The notes under the pieces are model-generated. The model was given only the letters and a program-made list of their open reading frames with translations, had not been told where the DNA came from and made no database searches. The translations under genes were made by a program, and so were the position numbers. A stretch of DNA of 64,000 bases from JACVRW01 sp963751835 (GTDB lineage: Bacteria; Actinomycetota; Thermoleophilia; Solirubrobacterales; Thermoleophilaceae). The DNA lies in contig CAVVWD010000023.1 of the NCBI GenBank assembly GCA_963751835.1, positions 248,001-312,000 on the forward strand, written 5' to 3'. Each line of letters begins with the position of its first letter. Within the stretch, counting starts at the first letter, position 1. Positions 16,209 to 23,718 of this stretch are shown one piece after another.

Positions 16209-16227
16209 GGAGGTAGCCCCAACCTCC
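16209..16227 (+). promoter_or_regulatory. Hairpin that pairs with a Shine-Dalgarno-like AGGAGG
   Basis: GGAGGT (16209-16214) can pair with ACCTCC (16222-16227) across a 7-base loop. GGAGGT is the only strong ribosome-binding-like sequence before the GTG at 16241, but it is 26 bases away. Upstream in the same gap lies a perfect palindrome, GACGATCGTC (16171-16180). The hairpin could be a short terminator for glyA or could limit translation of the acetyltransferase; no T-tract follows. Confidence 0.4.
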
Positions 16228-16240
16228 CGAATGGGACGCT

Positions 16241-16864
16241 GTGAAGCGACTGGTCCGCACGGCCCGCCTCGGGCTCCTGCTGCCGCTGCTCGCGGCGGTC
16301 CGCGCGTCCCCGGCGCGGGCGGCCGTCGATCGCGACGTGCGCCGCCTGCTGCAACCGCGGCTCGACCTGGCGCTGCCCGACGCGCCGGCCTCGCCGCGCG
16401 ACATGCTCGATGCGCTGCGCGCCCGCGAGCTGCGCAGCCTCGTCTACGAGCGCCTCGCTCAGGCGGGGCCGGCGTGGCGCGGCGCCGCGACGCTCCTGCG
16501 CCCCGTGTACCGCCCGCAGGTCGCGCTGTGGTTCACCTGCGACGACATCGGCCCTGGCCTGATCGTCAGCCACGGGTTCGCCACGATCGTGGTCGCCGAG
16601 TCGATCGGCCAGGACTGCCTGGTCTCGCAACAGGTGACGATCGGCTGGTCGGACGCCGGCGGGCCGCCGGTCATCGGCGACCGAGTGCGCATCGGCGCCG
16701 GCGCGATGGTGCTCGGCCCGGTGACCGTCGGCGACGACGCGGTGATCGGCGCGGGCGCGGTCGTGGTCCGTGACGTCGCGCCCGGGACCGTCGTCGGCGG
16801 CGTGCCCGCGCGGGCCCTTCCCGGCGCGGCCGACCGCTTCGGCGCGCACAGAGCGCGGGACTAG
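16241..16864 (+). CDS. Serine O-acetyltransferase-like hexapeptide transferase
   Basis: 207 aa, GTG start. The C-terminal half is a left-handed beta-helix of hexapeptide repeats (IGPGLIVSHGFATIVVAESIGQDCLVSQQVTIGWS, IGDRVRIGAGAMVLGPVTVGDDAVIGAGAVV), with the GGVPAR exit typical of serine acetyltransferases and related acyltransferases. The His in VSHGF is in the place of the catalytic His of SAT. The N-terminal half is shorter than in CysE and Arg-rich. A role in cysteine synthesis is plausible but no cysK is nearby; a sugar or surface-glycan acetyltransferase is the main alternative, given the flippase and glycosyltransferases downstream. Confidence 0.72.
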   Translation: MKRLVRTARLGLLLPLLAAVRASPARAAVDRDVRRLLQPRLDLALPDAPASPRDMLDALRARELRSLVYERLAQAGPAWRGAATLLRPVYRPQVALWFTCDDIGPGLIVSHGFATIVVAESIGQDCLVSQQVTIGWSDAGGPPVIGDRVRIGAGAMVLGPVTVGDDAVIGAGAVVVRDVAPGTVVGGVPARALPGAADRFGAHRARD

Positions 16865-16876
16865 CCGTGACCCCCG

Positions 16877-17225
16877 TCTCGCTTCCCGTTGGGCTCTGGC
16901 ACGGGGTTAGGCGCCGCCGGCCGGGTCAGGGCTGGGGAAGGGGGTCTGGAACATCGGCCGACGCCGGTCGGCAAACAATCTTCGGCAGATCCAGTGCGTT
17001 CCCGAATCGGCATCGGCACCGGGGCAACCGTCACCCGGGATCTGGCGCCACAATCCTGACTTCACCACACCATGTGTGGTCAATCCAGTAAAGCTCGCGC
17101 TGTCCCGAGCGCCGCGGCCGAACGATCTTCGGTAACTAGCGGGTCCGCCGCGGCCGAGGAGCACCACCCCTTCCCCAGCCCATACGCGAGACCGACCCGG
17201 CGCCACCACCCAACGGAAAGCGAGA
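16877..17225. repeat. Long inverted-repeat element, copy 1
   Basis: This fills the 368-base gap between the acetyltransferase and flippase genes. The outer arms TCTCGCTTCCCGTTGGG (16877-16893) and CCCAACGGAAAGCGAGA (17209-17225) pair with one mismatch. Inside them GCCGGGTC...GGGCTGGGGAAGGGG on the left matches CCCCTTCCCCAGCCC...GACCCGGC on the right, offset by about 12 bases. The motif AATCTTCGGC at 16978 recurs as CGATCTTCGG at 17123. The centre is a perfect hairpin, ACCACAC-CAT-GTGTGGT (17064-17080). A second copy lies at 49556. No coding frame in it resembles a protein and no transposase is present. It looks like a MITE-like element or a structured RNA. Confidence 0.75.
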
Positions 17226-17232
17226 GGGGGCC

Positions 17233-18657
17233 GTGACGAGCGTCTCCCGCGCCCACGCGGCCCGCGACGTCCTGATCGGGCTCGCCGGCCGGTTGCTGAA
17301 CCTGGGCCTCGGCGTCGTCGTCGTCATCCTCATCGCGCGCACGCTCGGCGTCGCGGGCAGCGGCACATGGGCGTCGCTGCTGGCCGTGACGACGATCGCC
17401 GGCATGGTCGCAGACCTCGGCATGGAGCAGGTCGCCGTGCGGCGGATGGCCGCCGACCCCGAGGAAGAACCGCACGTGCTCGGCGCGCTGCTGGGCGTCC
17501 GCACCGCGCTGGCCGTGGTGGCGACGCTCGGCGCGTTCGCGGCCTGCGTGCTGCTGGTCGAGGGCGAGGTGCTCGCAGGGGCGCTGGTCAGCGCGACCGT
17601 CCTGGCCGTCGCGCCGCAGACCCTGCGTGCCGCCTTCCAGGTCCGCGTGCGCAACGACCGCACGATTGCGGTCCTGACATTCAACAGCGTCATCTGGGGC
17701 GTGGCGGTCATCGCGGTCGCGGCGCTGGACGGTGGGCTCGTCGCGTTTGCTGCCGCCTTGCTGGCGACCACGCTCATGACCACCGCGCTGGCGACCACAT
17801 GGGTCCTGCGCGTCGCGAAGATCGCCTTCGACGGCGTCCGCCGCCACGCGCGCGAGCTGCTGGCCGTCGGCTTGGTCGTCGGGGTGGGGCTGACGCTGAC
17901 CGCGGCCTACGGGCGTATCGCGCAGGTGCTGGTGCTGGAGCTCGACGGCGAGCGGGGCGCCGGCCTGTATGCGGCGGCGTTCCTGCTCGTCGAGCGCGCT
18001 CAGGTCGCGCCGATGGCGGTGATGGCGACGCTCTACCCGCTGATCTCGGCGGCGTGGCCGCGCGAGCCTGACCGTGCGCGCGGGCTCGTCGAGCGTGGCC
18101 TGGAGCTGATGACCATCGTGTCGCTCCCGGCCCTGGGCTTCACGCTGGTGGCCTCCGAGCCGCTCGTAGAGCTGCTCTACGGCGACGACTTCCGCGCGGC
18201 GGCCGACCTCCTGCCGATCCTCACCGCGTCCTTCGTGCTGGTCTGCTGGGGCTACGTCTTCGGGTTCTGCGCGCTCGTCGTCGGGCGCCAGGTCGCGGCA
18301 ACGGCGGTCGCCGCGGTCGTGCTCGTCGCGACGATCGCGCTCGGGCTGCTCCTCATCCCCGGCGGCGGCGCCGAGGCCGCCGCTTGGATCACGCTCGCCA
18401 CCGAGGCCCTGGCAATCGCCCTGATGGGGTGGATCGTCATGCGCGCGTTCGCGCTGCGCCCGCGCGCCGGGCGCCTGCCGCGCGTCGTGCTCGCCGCCGC
18501 GGCGATGACCGGGGTGGTGGCGGCGCTCGAGGCGCTGGGTGTCCACGTGATCGCGCTCGCGCTCGTGGCGGGCGTCGCATACGCCGTGGCGCTGCCGGCG
18601 CTGGGCGGCATCTCGCCCGAGGACCGCGCCCTACTGCGCGGCCGGTTCAGGCCCTGA
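17233..18657 (+). CDS. Polysaccharide flippase (Wzx/MATE-like, MOP superfamily)
   Basis: 474 aa, GTG start. Around twelve to fourteen hydrophobic helices are visible along the whole length, beginning LIGLAGRLLNLGLGVVVVILIARTLGVAGSG, the N-terminal motif of oligosaccharide flippases. Charged loops such as MEQVAVRRMAADPEEEPHVLG are short. It should move lipid-linked oligosaccharides across the membrane. It begins directly at the end of the inverted-repeat element and is convergent with a glycosyltransferase gene, overlapping it by 11 bases at the 3' ends. It fits the polysaccharide theme of the window. Confidence 0.85.
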   Translation: MTSVSRAHAARDVLIGLAGRLLNLGLGVVVVILIARTLGVAGSGTWASLLAVTTIAGMVADLGMEQVAVRRMAADPEEEPHVLGALLGVRTALAVVATLGAFAACVLLVEGEVLAGALVSATVLAVAPQTLRAAFQVRVRNDRTIAVLTFNSVIWGVAVIAVAALDGGLVAFAAALLATTLMTTALATTWVLRVAKIAFDGVRRHARELLAVGLVVGVGLTLTAAYGRIAQVLVLELDGERGAGLYAAAFLLVERAQVAPMAVMATLYPLISAAWPREPDRARGLVERGLELMTIVSLPALGFTLVASEPLVELLYGDDFRAAADLLPILTASFVLVCWGYVFGFCALVVGRQVAATAVAAVVLVATIALGLLLIPGGGAEAAAWITLATEALAIALMGWIVMRAFALRPRAGRLPRVVLAAAAMTGVVAALEALGVHVIALALVAGVAYAVALPALGGISPEDRALLRGRFRP

Positions 18658-19885
18658 GCGCCGCCGCGGCGGCCGCCAGGAAGGCGTCCATCGCGGCGAG
18701 GTACGGGCCGTGGGCCAGCTCACGGCCGCGCGCGTAGGCGCGCTCGGTGCGCTCGGCCACGCCGTCGCCGCGCAGCGTGCGCACAAGCTGGTCGGCGCAG
18801 CCGGCGTGGTCGCCGCGCTCGAACAGCAGCGCGTGCTCCTCGTCGTGGAGGATCTCGGGGATGCCGCCGACGCGCGCCGCGACCGCCGGGACGCGCGCGA
18901 GCGCGGCCTCGACGCAGACGGTTCCCGCCGGCTCGTCCCAGACCGACGGGATGACCCAGGCGGACGCCCGTGACAGCCGTGCGTGGAGCTCGGCGCCGCG
19001 CAGCGGGCCGGTCAGCTCGACGTGGCCGGCGACGCCGACCTCCGCCGCCGTCGCGGTGACGACTGTCTCGTCGCCGCCGCCGACGACCACCAGGCGCGCG
19101 TCGAGGCCGTGGCGGCCGCGCAGCTCGGCCAGCGCGCGGACCGCGACGTCGGGCCCCTTCTGGGTCTCCAGGCGGCCGACGAAGACGACCTCGGGCGGGT
19201 CGGCGGGCGTACGCGGGATGCCGTCCATCGCGTCGGCACCGGCGGTCACCGGGTGCACGATCTCTTCGTACACGGCGCGCAGCGCAGGCGGCACGCCAAC
19301 GGCGTCGCGCAGGTAGCGGCTGTTCCAGCTGATCGCGGTGCGCGCGGCCGGCTCGTCGGCGCGCACGCGCAGCGGCGGCAGGTGGTTGGCGGCGCGGGCC
19401 ACGCGCGCCCACGCGCCGTGGCCGGCGCCGTCGCCAAGCACGAAGCGCAGCAGCAGGTCCTGGTCGTAGATCCCGCCGAACCAGTGCTCGCAGACGCGGT
19501 AGGCGACCGGGATGCCGGAGCGGTGCAGGTCGCGCAGCGCGACGTACGGCACGCCGGCGCCGTTCCACACCCAGATCAGTTCCGGGCGAACGTCGTCGAG
19601 GACGCGGGCGACCACACGGGTCGCGCGCAGCGAGGCCACGGGCGCGCGCAGCACCCCGGCACGCGTGTCCTCGCTCCACGGCAGCAGCCGCCGGACGTGC
19701 GGCTCGTCGCCGTCGCCCTGGGTGGACGTGACCACCGTGACGTCGTGCGCACGGCGCAGGTGCTCGACGACGCCGTGGCACTCGACCTCGTACCCGCCGC
19801 GCACCGCGGGGGGGTAGAGGTTGCTGAGGACGAGGAGCCTCAGCGGGCCCGCAGCGACGTGTCGGTCATGCTCACAGGATCGCAC
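18647..19885 (-). CDS. Glycosyltransferase family 4 (GT-B)
   Basis: 412 aa from GTG 19885; a CTG at 19843 would give PLRLLVLSNLYPP close to the start and cannot be excluded. N-terminal GT-B motif LRLLVLSNLYPPAVRGGYEVECHGVVEHL, then C-terminal VVFVGRLETQKGPDVAVRAL and SVWDEPAGTVCVEAALARVPAVAARVGGIPEIL, the E-x7-E donor-sugar motif of GT4 enzymes. It transfers a sugar from a nucleotide donor to a glycan or lipid; donor and acceptor are unknown. It is transcribed divergently from the PAQR gene, 49 bases away. Confidence 0.85.
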   Translation of the reverse strand: MRSCEHDRHVAAGPLRLLVLSNLYPPAVRGGYEVECHGVVEHLRRAHDVTVVTSTQGDGDEPHVRRLLPWSEDTRAGVLRAPVASLRATRVVARVLDDVRPELIWVWNGAGVPYVALRDLHRSGIPVAYRVCEHWFGGIYDQDLLLRFVLGDGAGHGAWARVARAANHLPPLRVRADEPAARTAISWNSRYLRDAVGVPPALRAVYEEIVHPVTAGADAMDGIPRTPADPPEVVFVGRLETQKGPDVAVRALAELRGRHGLDARLVVVGGGDETVVTATAAEVGVAGHVELTGPLRGAELHARLSRASAWVIPSVWDEPAGTVCVEAALARVPAVAARVGGIPEILHDEEHALLFERGDHAGCADQLVRTLRGDGVAERTERAYARGRELAHGPYLAAMDAFLAAAAAALRA

Positions 19886-19934
19886 CCGACGGCCGAAGAC
19901 TTGAGGCTGCCCAGCGCGTGTACCCTGGCGCCGA

Positions 19935-20618
19935 GTGACCGAGGCCGCACCTCCGCCGCTGCTCCCGTCCACGCCGAGGCTCGCCAAGCCGCGCCTGCGC
20001 GGCGTCTCGCACCAGTGGGCCTTCTTCGTCTCCTGCGCAATCGGCGCTGCGCTGGTGATCGCCGCGCCGGCCGGCACGCCGCGGCTGGCGGCGGCCATCT
20101 ATGCCGTGAGCGTCTCGGCGCTGTTCGGCGTCAGCGCCCTCTACCACCGCATCACATGGGCGTCGGCGGCGGCCCGGCGCTGGATGCGGCGCCTCGACCA
20201 CTCGGCGATCTTCCTGCTGATCGCGGGCACCTACACGCCGTTCGCCCTGCTCGTGCTCGACGGCGCGATCGCGACCGTGATCCTGGTCGTGGTGTGGGCG
20301 GGCGCGCTCGGGGGCATTCTCCTCAAGCTCGTCTGGATCGACGCTCCCAAGCTGCTCGCGGCGATCGTGTACGTCGCCCTCGGCTGGGTGGCGGTGGCGG
20401 CCTTCCCGGACCTGATCGACGAGCTCGGGGTCACCGGCACCGCGCTGGTGGTGGCCGGCGGACTGCTCTACACGGCGGGCGCCCTCGTCTACGCGCTCAA
20501 GCGGCCCGATCCCGTCCCCACGGTGTTCGGCTACCACGAGGTCTTCCACGCGCTCGTGATCGTGGCGGCCGCGCTGCAATACGCGGTGGTCGCGTTCTAC
20601 GTGATACCCGCCTCCTGA
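19935..20618 (+). CDS. Hemolysin III / PAQR family membrane protein
   Basis: 227 aa, GTG start. Seven hydrophobic helices can be placed between about residues 30 and 225. Family residues are visible: GVSHQWAFFVSC, SALFGVSALYHRITW (the conserved S-x3-H pattern), RRLDHSAIFLLIAGTYTPF, and FGYHEVFHALVIVAAALQY with the paired His residues. In PAQR proteins these His/Asp residues bind zinc and give hydrolase activity on lipids. The cellular role in bacteria is not settled. There is nothing unusual in length or composition. Confidence 0.88.
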   Translation: MTEAAPPPLLPSTPRLAKPRLRGVSHQWAFFVSCAIGAALVIAAPAGTPRLAAAIYAVSVSALFGVSALYHRITWASAAARRWMRRLDHSAIFLLIAGTYTPFALLVLDGAIATVILVVVWAGALGGILLKLVWIDAPKLLAAIVYVALGWVAVAAFPDLIDELGVTGTALVVAGGLLYTAGALVYALKRPDPVPTVFGYHEVFHALVIVAAALQYAVVAFYVIPAS

Positions 20619-20676
20619 GCCTGCGGCCACCGCCTCGTCACCGCTTCCCGCCGGAGCGTCATTAGGCTCAGGCGGG

Positions 20677-21897
20677 ATGGACGAGCTCGATGCCCTATGG
20701 GCGTTCCTCGTCGCCGCGGGCGTCGCGTTCGCAGTCACGCCGCCGGTCGCGCGGCTCGCCACGCGAATGGGAGTGGTGCACGCGCCGCGCGAGCGCGACC
20801 TGCACGAGCGCCCGGTGCCCGGCCTGGGGGGGCTGGCGATCCTCGCCGCGGTCCTGGTGGCCGCGCTGCTGTTCATGCCCTCCGGGGAGGAGACACGCGG
20901 CATCGTCCTGGGCGCGATTGCGATCGCCCTCGTGGGGACCGTCGACGACGCGAGGCCGGGCGGGCTGCATCCGGCGGTGAAGCTGGCGGGTCAGTTCGGG
21001 GCCGCGGCGTTGCCGGTCTTCTCCGAGGTGCGCGTCGAGAACGTGACGCTGCCGTTCATCGAGCCGCTCGACCTCGGCAACTGGGGCTATCCGCTCACGC
21101 TCGTCGGCATCGTCGCGGTGATGAACGTCGTCAACTTCACCGATGGCGCCGACGGGCTCGCCGCGGGCGTCTGCACGATCGCCGCGGCCACGTTCGCCGT
21201 GATCGCGCTGTCGCTCGACCGGATCGACGCGGGGATCCTCGCTGCGCTCACCGCCGGCGCGGCGATCGGGTTCCTCTGGCACAACTTCCACCCGGCGTCG
21301 ATCTTCATGGGGGACGCCGGCTCGAACCTGCTCGGGTTGCTGCTCGCCTGCGTCGCGATCCAGGGCGTGCTCAAGACCGCCGCGGTCGTGGCGCTGTTCT
21401 TCCCGCTCCTGATCCTGGCCGTGCCGGCGCTCGACGCGACCTTCGTTGTCGCCAAGCGGATCAAGTACGGGAGGCCCGTTTACTCGGCGGACCGCTGGCA
21501 CTTCCACCACCGCTTCGCGAATATCGGCTTCTCACAGCGCCGCACCGTGCTCTACCTGTACGGCTGGACGCTGTCGCTGGCGGCGCTCGCGCTGGCCATG
21601 CGGTTCGTGCCGTACTCGGACGACGACGGCACCCTGCATGCCGGCTGGACGCTCGTGATCCTCGCCTTCGCCGCGGTCGCCCTCGCTGCCAGCGTCTACC
21701 TCGTCGTCGTGCTCGAAATCCTCAAGTTCCGCCGCATCCGCGAACGCGAGATCCGCCGCCAGGTCGAGACCGGCGAGATCGCGGCACTCACGGAGGAGCA
21801 GATCGAGCACGAGATCGAACGCGAGGTCGAGACCGGCGAGTTCGAGGCGGTGCGCCCGCCCGAGACGGGCGAGTTCGAGGCGGTGGGCCGCGACTAG
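20677..21897 (+). CDS. MraY/WecA-family undecaprenyl-phosphate glycosyl-1-phosphate transferase
   Basis: 406 aa, ATG start. Polytopic GT4 (PNPT) enzyme: VVHAPRERDLHERPVPGLGGLAI near the N-terminus, LVGTVDDARPGGLHP (DDxxG-type metal site), VNFTDGADGLAAG, and FMGDAGSNLLGLLLA. RPVYSADRWHFHHRF matches the HIHH-like loop of WecA/TagO. It would attach GlcNAc-1-P or a similar sugar to undecaprenyl phosphate and so start polysaccharide or teichoic-acid-like synthesis. A roughly 45-residue acidic cytosolic tail holds three near repeats (VETGEIAAL, VETGEFEAV, PETGEFEAV). It overlaps convergent kdpA by 4 bases. Confidence 0.87.
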   Translation: MDELDALWAFLVAAGVAFAVTPPVARLATRMGVVHAPRERDLHERPVPGLGGLAILAAVLVAALLFMPSGEETRGIVLGAIAIALVGTVDDARPGGLHPAVKLAGQFGAAALPVFSEVRVENVTLPFIEPLDLGNWGYPLTLVGIVAVMNVVNFTDGADGLAAGVCTIAAATFAVIALSLDRIDAGILAALTAGAAIGFLWHNFHPASIFMGDAGSNLLGLLLACVAIQGVLKTAAVVALFFPLLILAVPALDATFVVAKRIKYGRPVYSADRWHFHHRFANIGFSQRRTVLYLYGWTLSLAALALAMRFVPYSDDDGTLHAGWTLVILAFAAVALAASVYLVVVLEILKFRRIREREIRRQVETGEIAALTEEQIEHEIEREVETGEFEAVRPPETGEFEAVGRD

Positions 21898-23663
21898 AAG
21901 AGCTCGCTGCCGAGGCCCTGAGCGAGCGGCCCGAGCATCAGGGCGGGCACGAAGTTGAGCAGCGTCGTCAGCGCGATCACGGCGATCACCATCAGGGCGA
22001 AGGTGGGCGTGTCGGTCCGCAGCGTGCCCACGCTGGGCGAGTATGTGCGGCGCCCTGCGAGGGTGCCGGCCAGCGCGAGGGCGGCGATCATCGGGAGATA
22101 GCGGCCGACCAGCATGGCCACGCCGCCGAGCAGGTTGGCGAACGTGATGCCGAAGGCGCCGACGTTGCCGGGCGCGTTCGGCTGGATGTAGCCCGTGTAG
22201 CCCGCGAAAGCCGAGCCGTTGTTCATCGCCTGCGAGACATACGCATACAGCGTTTGCGAGAAGCCCTCCGGGCCGCTCGCGGTCAGCGACTCGGTGCCGT
22301 ACTTAGTCGCGAGGGCGACGCTCACACACGCGAGCACGAAGATCGGAACGACGAGCGTTCCGATCACGACCAGCTTGATCTCCCGGATGCCGACCTTCTT
22401 GCCCAGGTACTCGGGCGTGCGCCCGACCATCAGCCCGGCCAGGAACACGGCCAGCACCACGGTGAGCAACATCCCCGACATGCCCGACCCGATCCCGCCG
22501 AAGATCAGCTCGCCGGTCATCATGTTCGCAAGCACCACCGCAGCGCCCTCGCCGCTGAAGCTCTCCATCGCTCCGTTGACGGCGCCGCTGGCGCCGGCCG
22601 TCGTGGAGACCGCATACAGGGTCGTGCCGCCGACCCCAAAGCGCTGCTCCTTGCCCTCGAGGTTCGCCGACTCGGCCAAGCCGGCCTCCTGCATGGCCGG
22701 AGTGGAGTGGTCCTCCGCCAGCGAGCCGGCCACGAGCCCGCCCGCCAGGAGGATCAGCATCACGCCGTAGAGCACCCAGCCCTGCCGGCGTGAGCCGACC
22801 ATCCGGCCGAAGGTCGAGGTGAGCGCCGCGGGTACCATGATGATCAGCAGCGCCTGGACGAAGCTCGACAGCGCCGTGGCGTTCTCGAACGGCATCGCCG
22901 AGTTCACATTGAAGAAGCCGCCGCCCACCGATCCCATGGTCTTGATTGCGACCTGCGAGGCGACCGGTCCGAAGGCGAGCGTCTGCTCGCCGCCCGCGAC
23001 GGTCGTAACGGTCTCGTATGGCGCGAGCGATTGCACCACGCCCTGGGAGATGAGGAACAGGGTCGCCACCAGCGCGATCGGGATCAGCACGTAGAGGAGC
23101 GAGCGAGTGAGGTCGACCCAGAAGTTGCCCAGCGTTTGGGTCGTCCGCCCGGCGAAGCCGCGAATCACCGCAATCGCCGACGCCAACCCCACCGCCGCCG
23201 ACAGGAAGCTGTGCAGCGCGATGCCGAACATCTGCGCGAAGTAGGAGAGGGTCGCCTCGCCGCCGTAGTACTGCCAGCTCGTATTGCTGACGAACGAGGT
23301 GGCCGTGTTGAAGGAGAGGTCCCAGGTGCCCGAGTGGAAGCCCTCGGGATTGAAGGGGTGGATCCCCTGCGTCCGGAGCGTCACGTACAGCGCAACCAGG
23401 CATAAGGCGCTGAACAGGAGGGCCGAGCGCGCATACTGCTTCCAGTCCTGCTCCTCGCGGCCGCCGGCCCCGATCGCCCGCACGATCAGCCGCTCCGCCG
23501 GGCCGGCAAGCGGCGACAGGAGCGTTCGCTCGCCGCGGAACACCCGTGTCAGGTAGGAGCCGAGGACCGGGGTCAGGGCCGTGAGGACCCCGACCAGCAC
23601 GGCCATCTGGACCCACGCCGACCACGTCACTCCCAGGAGTGTCGGCCCGAGTGCATCAAGCAC
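21894..23663 (-). CDS. kdpA: Potassium-transporting ATPase subunit A
   Basis: 589 aa, GTG start, full length for KdpA. About ten helices and four pore loops: NTATSFVSNTSWQYYGGE, GSVGGGFFNVNSAMPFENAT, TTAGASGAVNG and MNNGSAFAGYTG. The GGGFF filter residues are kept, but the flanks differ from the common GTNGGGFFNANSAHPF and TTAASTGAVN forms. KdpA is the K+-selective channel subunit of the KdpFABC pump. No kdpB, kdpC or kdpDE is adjacent: the next gene downstream is wecA on the other strand. It is therefore an orphan, or its partners lie elsewhere. Confidence 0.9.
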   Translation of the reverse strand: MLDALGPTLLGVTWSAWVQMAVLVGVLTALTPVLGSYLTRVFRGERTLLSPLAGPAERLIVRAIGAGGREEQDWKQYARSALLFSALCLVALYVTLRTQGIHPFNPEGFHSGTWDLSFNTATSFVSNTSWQYYGGEATLSYFAQMFGIALHSFLSAAVGLASAIAVIRGFAGRTTQTLGNFWVDLTRSLLYVLIPIALVATLFLISQGVVQSLAPYETVTTVAGGEQTLAFGPVASQVAIKTMGSVGGGFFNVNSAMPFENATALSSFVQALLIIMVPAALTSTFGRMVGSRRQGWVLYGVMLILLAGGLVAGSLAEDHSTPAMQEAGLAESANLEGKEQRFGVGGTTLYAVSTTAGASGAVNGAMESFSGEGAAVVLANMMTGELIFGGIGSGMSGMLLTVVLAVFLAGLMVGRTPEYLGKKVGIREIKLVVIGTLVVPIFVLACVSVALATKYGTESLTASGPEGFSQTLYAYVSQAMNNGSAFAGYTGYIQPNAPGNVGAFGITFANLLGGVAMLVGRYLPMIAALALAGTLAGRRTYSPSVGTLRTDTPTFALMVIAVIALTTLLNFVPALMLGPLAQGLGSELF

Positions 23664-23718
23664 TCATCAAGAAGCGGCCCGCCGCCGTAAAGATGGCGTC
23701 AAGCCCGCGCCGGGCTGT

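Noticed and set aside
16877..17225. Reading the inverted-repeat element as a transposon with its own gene
   Set aside because: No frame in either copy resembles a transposase or any protein, and the length is too short for one.
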